A stretch of 19,770 nucleotides of DNA from Microbacterium sp. (lineage in GTDB: Bacteria > Actinomycetota > Actinomycetes > Actinomycetales > Microbacteriaceae): NCBI GenBank assembly GCA_029267645.1, contig JAJUIM010000005.1, positions 1 through 19,770 on the forward strand. The letters run 5' to 3'. The notes below the pieces were generated by a model. It worked only from the letters and a program-made list of their open reading frames with translations, made no database searches and was not told the origin of the DNA. The translations under genes and the position numbers were made by a program. Below are positions 7,118 to 14,504 of this stretch, piece after piece. The stretch's first letter is position 1, and every line of letters begins with the position of its first letter.

Positions 7118-8108
7118 CCGCGAGCGCTACCGCGTGATCCCCGTCGGGATCACGCGCGACGGCGTCTTCGTCCTGGAAGAGGACGACCCCGCGCGCTTCC
7201 GCCTCGACGCCGACAAGCTGCCCGAGGTCGTCGACAACGGCACGCGGATCCTCTGGCCCATGCCGGGCGGCCCGCGCGAGCTGCGCGTCGAGCGCGCGGG
7301 CGGCGAGATCGAGTCGCTCGGCGAGGTCGACGTCGTCCTGCCGATCCTGCACGGCCTGCACGGCGAGGACGGCACGATGCAGGGCTTCCTCGACATCCTC
7401 GAGGTGCCGTACGCGGGCGGCGGGATCCTCGATTCCGCGATCTGCATGGACAAGCATTTCATGAAGGTGGCACTCGAGGCCGACGGCATCGCGGTCGCGC
7501 CGAGCGTGACGGTGCGCGCGCGCCGCTGGCGCGACGAGGCCGACGCCGTGCGATCCGATGTCGAGGCGCTCGGCTACCCCGTGTTCGTCAAGCCCGCGCG
7601 CGCCGGCTCGAGCGTCGGCGTCTCGAAGGCGCACGACGCGACCGAGCTCGACGAGGCCATGCGCATCGCGCTGGCCGAGGACGACAAGGTGCTCGTCGAG
7701 CGGGCGATCTCGGGCCGCGAGATCGAGGTCGCGGTGCTGCAGGGGCGCGGCGACGAGCCCACTCGCGCCTCGCTGCCGGGCGAGATCGTGCTCACGACGC
7801 GCGAGTTCTACGACTTCGAGGGCAAGTACCTCGGGGGCGACGGCGCCGATGTCGTGTGCCCCGCCGACCTGACGGACGACGAGATCGCTCGGATCCGCGA
7901 GATCGGCGCGCGCGCCTTCGACGCGGTCGACGGGCGCGGCCTCGCGCGCGTCGACGTGTTCCTCACCGACGACGGCGAGATCGTCGTCAACGAGCTCAAC
8001 ACGATGCCCGGCTTCACACCCATCTCGATGTACCCCAAGTGCTGGGTCGCGACGGGGCTCAGCTACGCCGACCTCATCACCGAGCTGATCGAGCTCGCGC
8101 GGGCCTGA
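7023..8108 (+). CDS. ddl: D-alanine--D-alanine ligase
   Basis: ATP-grasp ligase joining two D-Ala for the peptidoglycan stem peptide. It is 361 residues from ATG 7023, which has GGAGGAG about 7 nt upstream; a longer in-frame start at 6948 lies inside gpsA and adds non-family sequence. Landmarks are LFGGRSSEHEIS, LHGLHGEDGTMQGFL, VKPARAGSSVGV and VNELNTMPGFTPISMYPK. The omega-loop reads EFYDFEGKYL, with Phe265 where E. coli DdlB has Tyr216. It overlaps the gpsA ORF by 95 nt and its stop directly abuts the stop of the convergent DUF3515 gene with no spacer. Confidence 0.95.
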   Translation: MAAATVAVLFGGRSSEHEISSATAGGVLGAIDRERYRVIPVGITRDGVFVLEEDDPARFRLDADKLPEVVDNGTRILWPMPGGPRELRVERAGGEIESLGEVDVVLPILHGLHGEDGTMQGFLDILEVPYAGGGILDSAICMDKHFMKVALEADGIAVAPSVTVRARRWRDEADAVRSDVEALGYPVFVKPARAGSSVGVSKAHDATELDEAMRIALAEDDKVLVERAISGREIEVAVLQGRGDEPTRASLPGEIVLTTREFYDFEGKYLGGDGADVVCPADLTDDEIARIREIGARAFDAVDGRGLARVDVFLTDDGEIVVNELNTMPGFTPISMYPKCWVATGLSYADLITELIELARA

Positions 8109-8597
8109 TCAGGAGGTCTGCGGCGCGTCCTCGACCTGCTCGGCGTCCTCGTACGTCGTGCAGGCGCCGTCCTTCGGGAGGATGTTCGCCGCGTTGCTGA
8201 GCGCGCTCAGCACGTCGTTGCTGCTGACCGATTCGGTGTCGACGTACACCTGCGCCGCGGGCGTGCGGCCGTAGGTCGTCATCCGGAGGTTCGGGAAGTC
8301 GGTCTCGTCGACGATCCAGTCGACGCCGCCGATCGTCACGCACTGCAGGGTCGAGGGTGCGGGCGGCTCGAGTCCGCACGAGAACAGCACGACGCTGGGG
8401 TCGCCCCACGCGGCCGTCGCCTGCGCGTCGGTCCACACGCGGTCGAGCTCGCCGATCTTCTCGGGTACGCGCACGCTCACGTCGGCGCAGGCGGGGTCGT
8501 TCGCGGCCTCGGCGGGCTCGAGGTGCACGGTCGGCGTGCACCCTGCGGCAACGGCGATGAGGGCGAGAGCGCCCACGGCGAAGAGTCGGCGGATCAC
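8109..8597 (-). CDS. DUF3515-family lipoprotein
   Basis: A 162-residue protein read from GTG 8597. Residues 1-20 (MIRRLFAVGALALIAVAAGC) form a lipoprotein signal ending in the lipobox AAGC, so the mature protein should be anchored by Cys20 on the outer face of the membrane. The mature part carries a few conserved Cys (ACADVSV, FSCGLE, LQCVTIGG) and the WDxxxFPNLRMTTYGRTP-like segment of DUF3515. This gene between ddl and thiL is standard in Microbacteriaceae; its function is unknown. It is transcribed against its neighbours, with a -10 box TACGCT exactly 6 nt before GTG (8604-8609). Confidence 0.85.
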   Translation of the reverse strand: MIRRLFAVGALALIAVAAGCTPTVHLEPAEAANDPACADVSVRVPEKIGELDRVWTDAQATAAWGDPSVVLFSCGLEPPAPSTLQCVTIGGVDWIVDETDFPNLRMTTYGRTPAAQVYVDTESVSSNDVLSALSNAANILPKDGACTTYEDAEQVEDAPQTS

Positions 8598-8603
8598 GGA
8601 TCC

Positions 8604-8609
8604 AGCGTA
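8604..8609 (-). promoter_or_regulatory. -10 box for the DUF3515 lipoprotein gene (leaderless layout)
   Basis: On the minus strand TACGCT is followed by 6 nt (ggatcc) and then the GTG start at 8597. There is no Shine-Dalgarno sequence in the spacer. It is divergent from the thiL promoter 50 bp away. Confidence 0.5.
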
Positions 8610-8658
8610 TTGCGGCCCCCTGAACGCGCACCCGGCGCGGGGCGGCGCACGGGCCTCG

Positions 8659-8664
8659 TAGGCT
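8659..8664 (+). promoter_or_regulatory. -10 box for thiL (leaderless layout)
   Basis: TAGGCT lies exactly 6 nt before the thiL ATG at 8671. The spacer GAGGGG is purine-rich but too close to the ATG to act as a Shine-Dalgarno sequence. Confidence 0.5.
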
Positions 8665-8670
8665 GAGGGG

Positions 8671-9666
8671 ATGAGCGAGGCGACGGTCGTGGCGGATCTC
8701 TCGGAGCGCGAGCTGCTCGCGCGGATCGCGGCGCGAACCGGCACCGCGCGCGACGCGCTCGTGGGCATCGGCGACGACGCGGCGATTCTGCGCGTCGCCG
8801 GATCCGTCGTCGCGACGACCGACACGCTCGTCGACGGCCCCGACTTCCGAAGGGCCTGGTCGTCCGGGTACGACCTCGGCTGGAAGGCCGCCGCCGTGAA
8901 CCTGTCGGACGTCGCCGCGATGGGCGCGCGGCCGATCGCGCTGCTCGTCGCCCTCGCCGTGCCGGGCGACGTCCCCGTCGTCGAGGTCGAGTCCATCGCG
9001 GACGGGCTGCGGGAGGCGTGCGACGCACTCGCGCCGGGCTGCGCCGTCGCGGGCGGGGATCTGACGCACTCGTCGGTGCTCACGATCGCCGTGACCGCGC
9101 TCGGCGACACCGACGGCCGAGCGAGCGTGCTGCGCTCGGGCGCCCGGGCGGGCGACGTCGTCGCGATCGCTGGGGAGATGGGCGTCGCCGCGCACGGCCT
9201 CGACATCCTCTTCGGGCGCTTCGCCGATGCCGAGGGGCGGGCGCAGCCTCTGACGGTCGAGGGGCTGGACGCGCTCACCGAGGCCGAGCGTCGCGCGGTC
9301 GAGCGGCAGCTGCGGCCCGTCCCGCCGCTCGCGCAGGGCCCGCTGGCGGCCGAGGCGGGCGTGACGGCGATGATGGACGTCTCGGACGGCCTCGTGCTCG
9401 ACGCGACGCGCCTCGCCGACGCTTCGCGCGTCACGCTCGACCTGTCGCGCGACCTCCTGGGGCCGGATCCGGATCGCGCGCTGCGGGGCGGCGAAGATCA
9501 CGCGCTGCTCGCGACGTTCCCCGCGGGCGCCGTGCCGGAGAACTTCCGCGAGATCGGCCGGGTCACGGCGCGCGGCGCACTGCCCGTCACGGTCGACGGC
9601 GAGGCGCCCCGGGGGCCCGGCGGGTGGGATCCCTATCGGGACTGGGCGCCGCTCGAGGGCGACTGA
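8671..9666 (+). CDS. thiL: Thiamine-monophosphate kinase
   Basis: Phosphorylates thiamine monophosphate to thiamine pyrophosphate, the last step of cofactor synthesis. At 331 residues it has the family length. The GIGDDAAIL motif (residues 32-40) and the TTDTLVDG block bind Mg-nucleotide; VNLSDVAAMGARP, AGGDLTHS and MDVSDGLVLDATRL are classic ThiL/PurM-superfamily signatures, all intact. The 3' end converges on and overlaps rsmD by 34 nt. No thiamine riboswitch is visible upstream; the gene seems to start leaderlessly. Confidence 0.95.
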   Translation: MSEATVVADLSERELLARIAARTGTARDALVGIGDDAAILRVAGSVVATTDTLVDGPDFRRAWSSGYDLGWKAAAVNLSDVAAMGARPIALLVALAVPGDVPVVEVESIADGLREACDALAPGCAVAGGDLTHSSVLTIAVTALGDTDGRASVLRSGARAGDVVAIAGEMGVAAHGLDILFGRFADAEGRAQPLTVEGLDALTEAERRAVERQLRPVPPLAQGPLAAEAGVTAMMDVSDGLVLDATRLADASRVTLDLSRDLLGPDPDRALRGGEDHALLATFPAGAVPENFREIGRVTARGALPVTVDGEAPRGPGGWDPYRDWAPLEGD

Positions 9667-10223
9667 TCGGCGGGCTCCCCCCACCACATCGTCGTGTCGC
9701 CGTAGGCGCGGTCGCGCAGCGGCGCGAGGCCCGCGTGCGCCCAGTCGGGTGCGCCCGACCGCGTCGCCCGCTCGACGACGACGATCGCGTCGTCCGCGAG
9801 CAGCGGCCGCAGCGCGGCGAGGTCGTCGCGAAGCTGCTGGCCGTCGAGATCGTACGGCGGATCGAGGAAGGCGACGTCGTAGGTGCGCGCGGCGGACCGG
9901 AGGAAAGCCTGCACTGCGACCGCGTGCACGTCGGCCCGCGCGCCCGTCGCCTTCGCGATCTGCGCGGCGTTGCGCCGGGCGATCTGCGCCGCTCGCGCGT
10001 TCTTCTCGACGAGATCGCAGGCGGCGGCGCCGCGGCTGACCGACTCGAGGCCGAGCGCACCGGATCCCGCGTAGAGGTCGAGCACGGTGGTGCCGTCGAG
10101 CATGCCCGTCGATTCGAGCGCCGCGAAGAGCGACTCGCGCACGCGGTCGCTCGTCGGGCGCGTTCCTGCGGGAGGGACGTCGAGCCGGATTCCGCCGGCG
10201 CGGCCCGAGATGATGCGCGTCAC
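9633..10223 (-). CDS. rsmD: 16S rRNA (guanine(966)-N(2))-methyltransferase
   Basis: SAM-dependent methyltransferase that modifies G966 of 16S rRNA during 30S assembly. It is 196 residues from GTG 10223 (MTRIISGRAGG). The RPTSDRVRESLF block is diagnostic of RsmD. The SAM-binding motif I is DLYAGSGALGLE (49-60) and the catalytic motif IV is DPPY (121-124). The C-terminus runs 34 nt into the convergent thiL end. The common actinobacterial neighbours coaD and recG lie just across the divergent promoter. A -10 box TAGTCT is exactly 6 nt upstream of the GTG. Confidence 0.94.
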   Translation of the reverse strand: MTRIISGRAGGIRLDVPPAGTRPTSDRVRESLFAALESTGMLDGTTVLDLYAGSGALGLESVSRGAAACDLVEKNARAAQIARRNAAQIAKATGARADVHAVAVQAFLRSAARTYDVAFLDPPYDLDGQQLRDDLAALRPLLADDAIVVVERATRSGAPDWAHAGLAPLRDRAYGDTTMWWGEPADQSPSSGAQSR

Positions 10224-10229
10224 CTCCTC

Positions 10230-10235
10230 AGACTA
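10230..10235 (-). promoter_or_regulatory. -10 box for rsmD (leaderless layout)
   Basis: Minus-strand TAGTCT, then GAGGAG, then GTG at 10223. The 6-nt spacer could look like a Shine-Dalgarno sequence but abuts the start codon. The rsmD and recG start codons are only 45 nt apart, so both promoters must overlap. Confidence 0.5.
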
Positions 10236-10256
10236 AGGAATGTCGCTGGTCGAACA

Positions 10257-10262
10257 TAGGAT
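10257..10262 (+). promoter_or_regulatory. -10 box for recG (leaderless layout)
   Basis: TAGGAT precedes the recG ATG (10269) by exactly 6 nt (cgaatc), with no Shine-Dalgarno sequence. The upstream -35 region overlaps the rsmD promoter. Confidence 0.5.
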
Positions 10263-10268
10263 CGAATC

Positions 10269-12443
10269 ATGACGTTGGCGATGGAGACCCCGCTGCAGGA
10301 GGCCGTCGGGCCGAAGCTGGCGAAGTCGCTCGCGCGGGCGTTCGAGATGGAGACCGTGGGCGACCTCGTCTCGCACTACCCGCGCCGATACGCGAAGCGG
10401 GGCGACCTCACGCCGATCCTCGACCTGCCGATCGGCCAGCCCGCGACGATCGTGGCCGAGGTACGCACGGTGCAGTCGCGCCCGATGCGCAACAGGCGCG
10501 GCACGCTGCTCGAGGTCGTGATCGGCGACGGCGTCGGCGAGATGAGCCTGACGTTCTTCGGGCAGGCCTGGCGCGAGAAGCAGCTGCGCCCTGGCGTGCG
10601 CGGCATCTTCTCGGGTCGCGTCGGCGAGTACCGAGGGCAGCTGCAGTTCTCGCATCCCGACTACCAGCTCTTCGACGACGAGCTCGAGGCGCGCGAGTCG
10701 GCGGAGGAGTACGCCGAGCGCCCGCTGCCGTTCTATCCCGCGACGTCGACGCTGCCGACGTGGCAGATCCAGAACCTCATTCAGACGGTGCTCGACGACC
10801 TCGGCGACGTGCCCGATCCGCTCACGCCCGAGGCGCGCGTCGCGCAGAAGGCGCTGCCGGCGCGCGAGGCGCTCGACAAGATCCACCGCCCGAAGACCGA
10901 CGCCGACGTGCACCGGGCGCGCCACACGCTGCGCCTGCACGAGGCGCTCGTCATGCAGACGGCGCTCGTGCAGCAGCGGCGGCTCGTTCGCGAGCTCGCC
11001 GCGACGCCGCGGCCCGCGGCCCCGGGCGGTCTGCTCGAGCGATTCGACGCCGCCATGCCGTTCGAGCTGACGCCCGATCAGCAGACGGTCGGATCACGCA
11101 TCGCGGGCGATCTCGTGGCCGAGGCGCCGATGAACCGCCTCGTGCAGGGCGAGGTCGGATCCGGCAAGACGCTCGTGGCGCTGCGGGCGATGCTGCAGGT
11201 GGCCGAGTCGGGCGGGCAGAGCGCGCTCATCGCGCCGACCGAGGTGCTCGCGGCGCAGCACCTGCGCTCGATCGCGAAGATGCTCGGGCCCGATCTCGCG
11301 GCCGACCTCATGCCGACGCTCCTCACGGGGCAGATGACGGCCGCCGAGCGGCGCCGTGCGTCGCTGCGCGTCGCGTCGGGTCAGGCTCGCATCGTCGTCG
11401 GCACGCACGCGCTGCTGAGCGACAAGACGACGTTCGCCGACCTCGGGTTCGTCGTGGTCGACGAGCAGCACCGGTTCGGCGTCGAGCAGCGCGAGACGCT
11501 GCGCGCCAAGGGCAGCAACCCGCACGTGCTCGTGCTCACGGCGACGCCGATCCCGCGCACGGTCGCCATGACCGTCTTCGGGGACCTCGACGTCTCGACG
11601 ATCCGCACGATGCCGGCGGGCCGCGCGGGCATCGAGACGTTCGTCGCGCCGATCGCCGAGAAGCCGGGCTGGTTCGCCCGCGTGTGGGAGCGCGCCGCCG
11701 AGGAGGTCGCGAAGGGGCATCAGGTGTTCGTCGTGTGCGCCGCGATCGACGCCGAGGCCGAGGGGGCGAAGCCCGTCGTCGACGACGCGCTCGACGACGT
11801 GCCGGCCGACCTCGACGAGCGCAAGGGGCCCCGGTTCGGCGTCGAGCAGGTCACGCGTATGCTCACGCAGCAGCCCGCGACGCGGCACCTGCGCATCCAG
11901 CCGCTGCACGGCCGCATGCCGGGCGACGAGAAGGACGCGATCATGCGCGCCTTCGCGGCGGGCGACATCGACCTCATCGTCGCGACGACGGTGATCGAGG
12001 TCGGCGTCGACGTGCCGAACGCGTCGTCGATGATCATCCTCGACGCCGACCGGTTCGGCGTCTCGCAGCTGCACCAGCTGCGCGGCCGCGTCGGCCGCGG
12101 TGGAGTGCCGGGGCTGTGCCTGCTCGTCACCGAGGCCCTCGAGGGCACGCCTGCCCGCGAGCGTGTCGAGGCCGTCGCGGCGACGCTCGACGGGTTCGAG
12201 CTCGCCGAGGTCGACCTCGAGCTGCGCGGCGAGGGCGACGTGCTGGGCGGCGCGCAGTCGGGATCCCGGTCGTCGCTGCGGCTGCTGCGCGTCATCAAGG
12301 ACGCCGGGCTCATCGAGCGGGCCCGGGGGCTTGCCGAGGAGATCCTCGACGCCGATCCCTCCCTCGCCCGCCACGAGGGGCTCGCGACGATCCTCGAGGC
12401 GCGGCTCGGATCCGAGGAGCGCGCGGCTCTCAGGAAGAACTGA
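10269..12443 (+). CDS. recG: ATP-dependent DNA helicase RecG
   Basis: Branch-migration helicase that remodels stalled forks and Holliday junctions. It is 724 residues, a normal length. The N-terminal wedge domain has an OB fold around residues 55-135 (IVAEVRTVQSRPM to SHPDYQLF). The helicase core has Walker A GEVGSGKT (294-301), motif II DEQH (398-401), the TATPIPRT block, motif V TTVIEVGVDVPNA and motif VI QLRGRVGRG. The C-terminal GEGDVLGGAQSG segment is the RecG-specific TRG region. All motifs are intact. It is expressed from a promoter overlapping that of rsmD; coaD follows after a 44-nt gap with its own -10 box. Confidence 0.96.
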   Translation: MTLAMETPLQEAVGPKLAKSLARAFEMETVGDLVSHYPRRYAKRGDLTPILDLPIGQPATIVAEVRTVQSRPMRNRRGTLLEVVIGDGVGEMSLTFFGQAWREKQLRPGVRGIFSGRVGEYRGQLQFSHPDYQLFDDELEARESAEEYAERPLPFYPATSTLPTWQIQNLIQTVLDDLGDVPDPLTPEARVAQKALPAREALDKIHRPKTDADVHRARHTLRLHEALVMQTALVQQRRLVRELAATPRPAAPGGLLERFDAAMPFELTPDQQTVGSRIAGDLVAEAPMNRLVQGEVGSGKTLVALRAMLQVAESGGQSALIAPTEVLAAQHLRSIAKMLGPDLAADLMPTLLTGQMTAAERRRASLRVASGQARIVVGTHALLSDKTTFADLGFVVVDEQHRFGVEQRETLRAKGSNPHVLVLTATPIPRTVAMTVFGDLDVSTIRTMPAGRAGIETFVAPIAEKPGWFARVWERAAEEVAKGHQVFVVCAAIDAEAEGAKPVVDDALDDVPADLDERKGPRFGVEQVTRMLTQQPATRHLRIQPLHGRMPGDEKDAIMRAFAAGDIDLIVATTVIEVGVDVPNASSMIILDADRFGVSQLHQLRGRVGRGGVPGLCLLVTEALEGTPARERVEAVAATLDGFELAEVDLELRGEGDVLGGAQSGSRSSLRLLRVIKDAGLIERARGLAEEILDADPSLARHEGLATILEARLGSEERAALRKN

Positions 12444-12475
12444 TGTCGCGCGGCGTCGGCTGCCAGGCTGCTCGA

Positions 12476-12481
12476 TAGGGT
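12476..12481 (+). promoter_or_regulatory. -10 box for coaD (leaderless layout)
   Basis: TAGGGT then tgagct (6 nt) then ATG 12488. No Shine-Dalgarno sequence is present. Confidence 0.5.
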
Positions 12482-12487
12482 TGAGCT

Positions 12488-12988
12488 ATGAGCAACCGGA
12501 TCGCCGTCGTCCCGGGATCCTTCGATCCTCCGACGCTGGGTCATCTCGACATCATCCGCCGGGCCTCCGGGCTGTACGACGAGCTCCACGTGCTCGTCGT
12601 GCACAACCCCGACAAGGAGGGCATGCTGCCGATCGCGCTCCGGCTGCGGCTGCTCGAGCAGTCGATCGAGGAGGCGAAGATCCCCGGCAAGATCGTCGTG
12701 GGCTCGTGGAGCGTCGGGCTGCTTGTCGACTACGCGCAGGAGGTCGGCGCGGGCGTGCTCGTGAAGGGGATCCGCTCGCAGCAGGACGTCTCGTACGAGA
12801 CGCCGATGGCGGTCGTGAACAACCACCTCACGGGCGTCGAGACGGTCTTCCTGCTGGCCGACCCGGCCAACTCGGTCGTGTCGAGCTCGCTCGTGCGCCA
12901 GGTCGCGAGCCTCGGCGGCGACGTGTCGCCGTACGTCCCGCGTGCCGTCGTGCGGTACCTGGACGATTCCTCGCCGAGCGATTTCTGA
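12488..12988 (+). CDS. coaD: Phosphopantetheine adenylyltransferase
   Basis: Transfers AMP from ATP to 4'-phosphopantetheine, giving dephospho-CoA, the penultimate step of CoA synthesis. It is 166 residues and forms hexamers in characterised species. The nucleotidyltransferase motif is [18 protein letters not shown] with TLGH at residues 16-19. The substrate-loop block [19 protein letters not shown] and the [20 protein letters not shown] motif follow. It is the usual actinobacterial neighbour of recG and DUF177. Confidence 0.96.
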   Translation: MSNRIAVVPGSFDPPTLGHLDIIRRASGLYDELHVLVVHNPDKEGMLPIALRLRLLEQSIEEAKIPGKIVVGSWSVGLLVDYAQEVGAGVLVKGIRSQQDVSYETPMAVVNNHLTGVETVFLLADPANSVVSSSLVRQVASLGGDVSPYVPRAVVRYLDDSSPSDF

Positions 12989-13012
12989 CGCGCCGGGCCC
13001 TGCCATGGGCCG

Positions 13013-13018
13013 TACGCT
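13013..13018 (+). promoter_or_regulatory. -10 box for the DUF177-rpmF-rnc-mutM group (leaderless layout)
   Basis: TACGCT is 6 nt before the GTG at 13025 but only 3 nt before the ATG at 13022. With the spacing seen at the other starts here, the GTG is the better start codon. Confidence 0.45.
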
Positions 13019-13024
13019 GGAATG

Positions 13025-13579
13025 GTGAAGAACCACCTCTCCGGACCCTTCGTCCTGCCTGCGCGCGACATCGTGCGCAAGCCGGGCGAGATGCGCGAGC
13101 ACGAGCTGCGGATCCCCGCCCCCGACCAGTGGGGCGAGGGCATCGTGGCCGTCGAGAAGGATCGCGAGCTCGACCTCGACGTGCGCCTCGAATCGGTGCA
13201 CGAGGGAGTGCTCGTGAGCGGCACCGTGCGCACGACCTACGACGGCGTGTGCAGCCGGTGCCTGCGAGACATCTCCCAGCCTGTCGAAGTCGAGTTCCAG
13301 GAGCTTTTCGAGTACCCTGGAGATGAAACCCCTGACTTCGTGCTTCAAGACGACCACGTGGATCTTGAAACTCTGGTCAGAGATGCGATTGTACTTTCGC
13401 TTCCGTTTCAGCCGGTCTGTCGGCCGGATTGCCCAGGCCTTGATCCAGCCACAGGCGAGCTGCTGACTGAATCTTCCGGCGCGGCGCAGGACCCCATCGA
13501 TCCTCGGTGGGCAGCGCTCCGACAACTTACCGATACCGCACCGGCGTCTGACGCCGGTCTGAGCAGAGAAGAGAGCTAG
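13025..13579 (+). CDS. DUF177/YceD-family protein (23S rRNA accumulation protein YceD-like)
   Basis: A 184-residue protein (185 if ATG 13022 is used). YceD-family proteins are encoded beside rpmF in most bacteria and are linked to 23S rRNA accumulation; the mechanism is not settled. CSRCLRDI (near residue 77) and [10 protein letters not shown] near the middle match the family's Cys-rich segment, but the last Cys pair common in relatives (CPGLCPxCG) is here DPATG, so a four-Cys zinc site cannot form as usual. The C-terminal [13 protein letters not shown] is typical. From about residue 90 codon use changes sharply (CTT, AGA, GTA, ATT, ACT), unlike the first half. It stops 2 nt before rpmF. Confidence 0.85.
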   Translation: MKNHLSGPFVLPARDIVRKPGEMREHELRIPAPDQWGEGIVAVEKDRELDLDVRLESVHEGVLVSGTVRTTYDGVCSRCLRDISQPVEVEFQELFEYPGDETPDFVLQDDHVDLETLVRDAIVLSLPFQPVCRPDCPGLDPATGELLTESSGAAQDPIDPRWAALRQLTDTAPASDAGLSREES

Positions 13580-13581
13580 CC

Positions 13582-13791
13582 ATGGCTGGTAACCCCCCGA
13601 AGAGGAAGATGTCCCGCTCGAACACGCGTTCGCGTCGTTCGCAGTGGAAGGCCCAGGCGCCCGCCCTCGTCAAGACGGTGGAGAACGGCAAGGTCGTCTA
13701 CAGCCGTCCGCACCAGGCCAAGGTCGTCACCGACTCGCAGGGCACCGAGCTGTTCCTCGAGTACAAGGGCCGCAAGGTCGCTGACGCCTGA
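13582..13791 (+). CDS. rpmF: 50S ribosomal protein L32
   Basis: A 69-residue basic ribosomal protein. The N-terminal [20 protein letters not shown] is the L32 signature. There are no cysteines, so this is the zinc-independent (C-) form. The C-terminal extension ([20 protein letters not shown] and on) is usual in Microbacteriaceae. The RBS AGAAGAGAG lies just upstream of the ATG. Linked to DUF177 and rnc. Confidence 0.96.
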   Translation: MAGNPPKRKMSRSNTRSRRSQWKAQAPALVKTVENGKVVYSRPHQAKVVTDSQGTELFLEYKGRKVADA

Positions 13792-13799
13792 ACAACGTC

Positions 13800-14504
13800 A
13801 TGACTCCGCGCACCGACGAGCATGCGCATGAGTCGCTCACCGAGAAGCGCGGCGGCGCGATCGACGCCGAGCTTCTCTCGTTGGCGCTCACGCACCGCTC
13901 CTACGCATACGAGCATGGCGGGATCCCGCACAACGAGCGCCTCGAGTTCCTCGGCGACTCGGTGCTCGGCCTCGCCGTGACGGCGATGCTCTACGAGCGC
14001 TTCCCCGATCTGCCCGAGGGCGAGCTCGCGAAGCGTCGTGCGGCCGTCGTGTCGACGATCGCCCTCGCCGACGTCGCCCGCGGCATCGGCCTCGGCGCAC
14101 ACCTCAAGCTGGGGCGCGGCGAGGAGCAGACGGGCGGCCGGGACAAGGACTCGATCCTCGCCGACGCCACCGAGGCGCTGTTCGGCGCCGCGTTCCTCTC
14201 GGCCGGTCGCGCCGAGGCCGACGCGCTCGTGCTGCGCCTCATCATGCCGCTCGTCGAGGATCCCGCGCGCTACGGCGCTGCCGTCGACCCGAAGACGAGC
14301 GTGCAGGAGCTCGCCGCGCGGCTCGGCGTGGATCCGCCGTCGTACGCGATCACGAGCTCGGGGCCCGATCACGACCGCCGGTTCACAGCGGTGCTCACGG
14401 TGGGGGAGCGCACGGCGTCGGGCACGGGCACGAGCAAGAAGCAGGCCGAGATGGCGGCGGCGCTGACGCTGTGGCGCGAGGCCGCTGCCGCGGGCGATGC
14501 CTGA
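13800..14504 (+). CDS. rnc: Ribonuclease III
   Basis: Endonuclease for double-stranded RNA that releases rRNA precursors and processes some mRNAs. It is 234 residues. The RNase III signature NERLEFLGDSVLGL starts at residue 45, and the second acidic cluster DATEALFGA provides the other Mg ligands. A C-terminal dsRNA-binding domain begins near residue 160 (DPKTSVQELAARLG) and ends with GTSKKQAEMAAA. ATG 13800 is 8 nt after the rpmF stop with no obvious Shine-Dalgarno sequence, so coupling to rpmF translation is likely. Its 3' end overlaps mutM by 8 nt. Confidence 0.95.
   Translation: MTPRTDEHAHESLTEKRGGAIDAELLSLALTHRSYAYEHGGIPHNERLEFLGDSVLGLAVTAMLYERFPDLPEGELAKRRAAVVSTIALADVARGIGLGAHLKLGRGEEQTGGRDKDSILADATEALFGAAFLSAGRAEADALVLRLIMPLVEDPARYGAAVDPKTSVQELAARLGVDPPSYAITSSGPDHDRRFTAVLTVGERTASGTGTSKKQAEMAAALTLWREAAAAGDA

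Noticed and set aside
11720..13525. Long minus-strand frame (601 codons) across recG, coaD and DUF177
   Set aside because: Spans several real genes on the other strand and has Arg/Ser-rich shadow composition.
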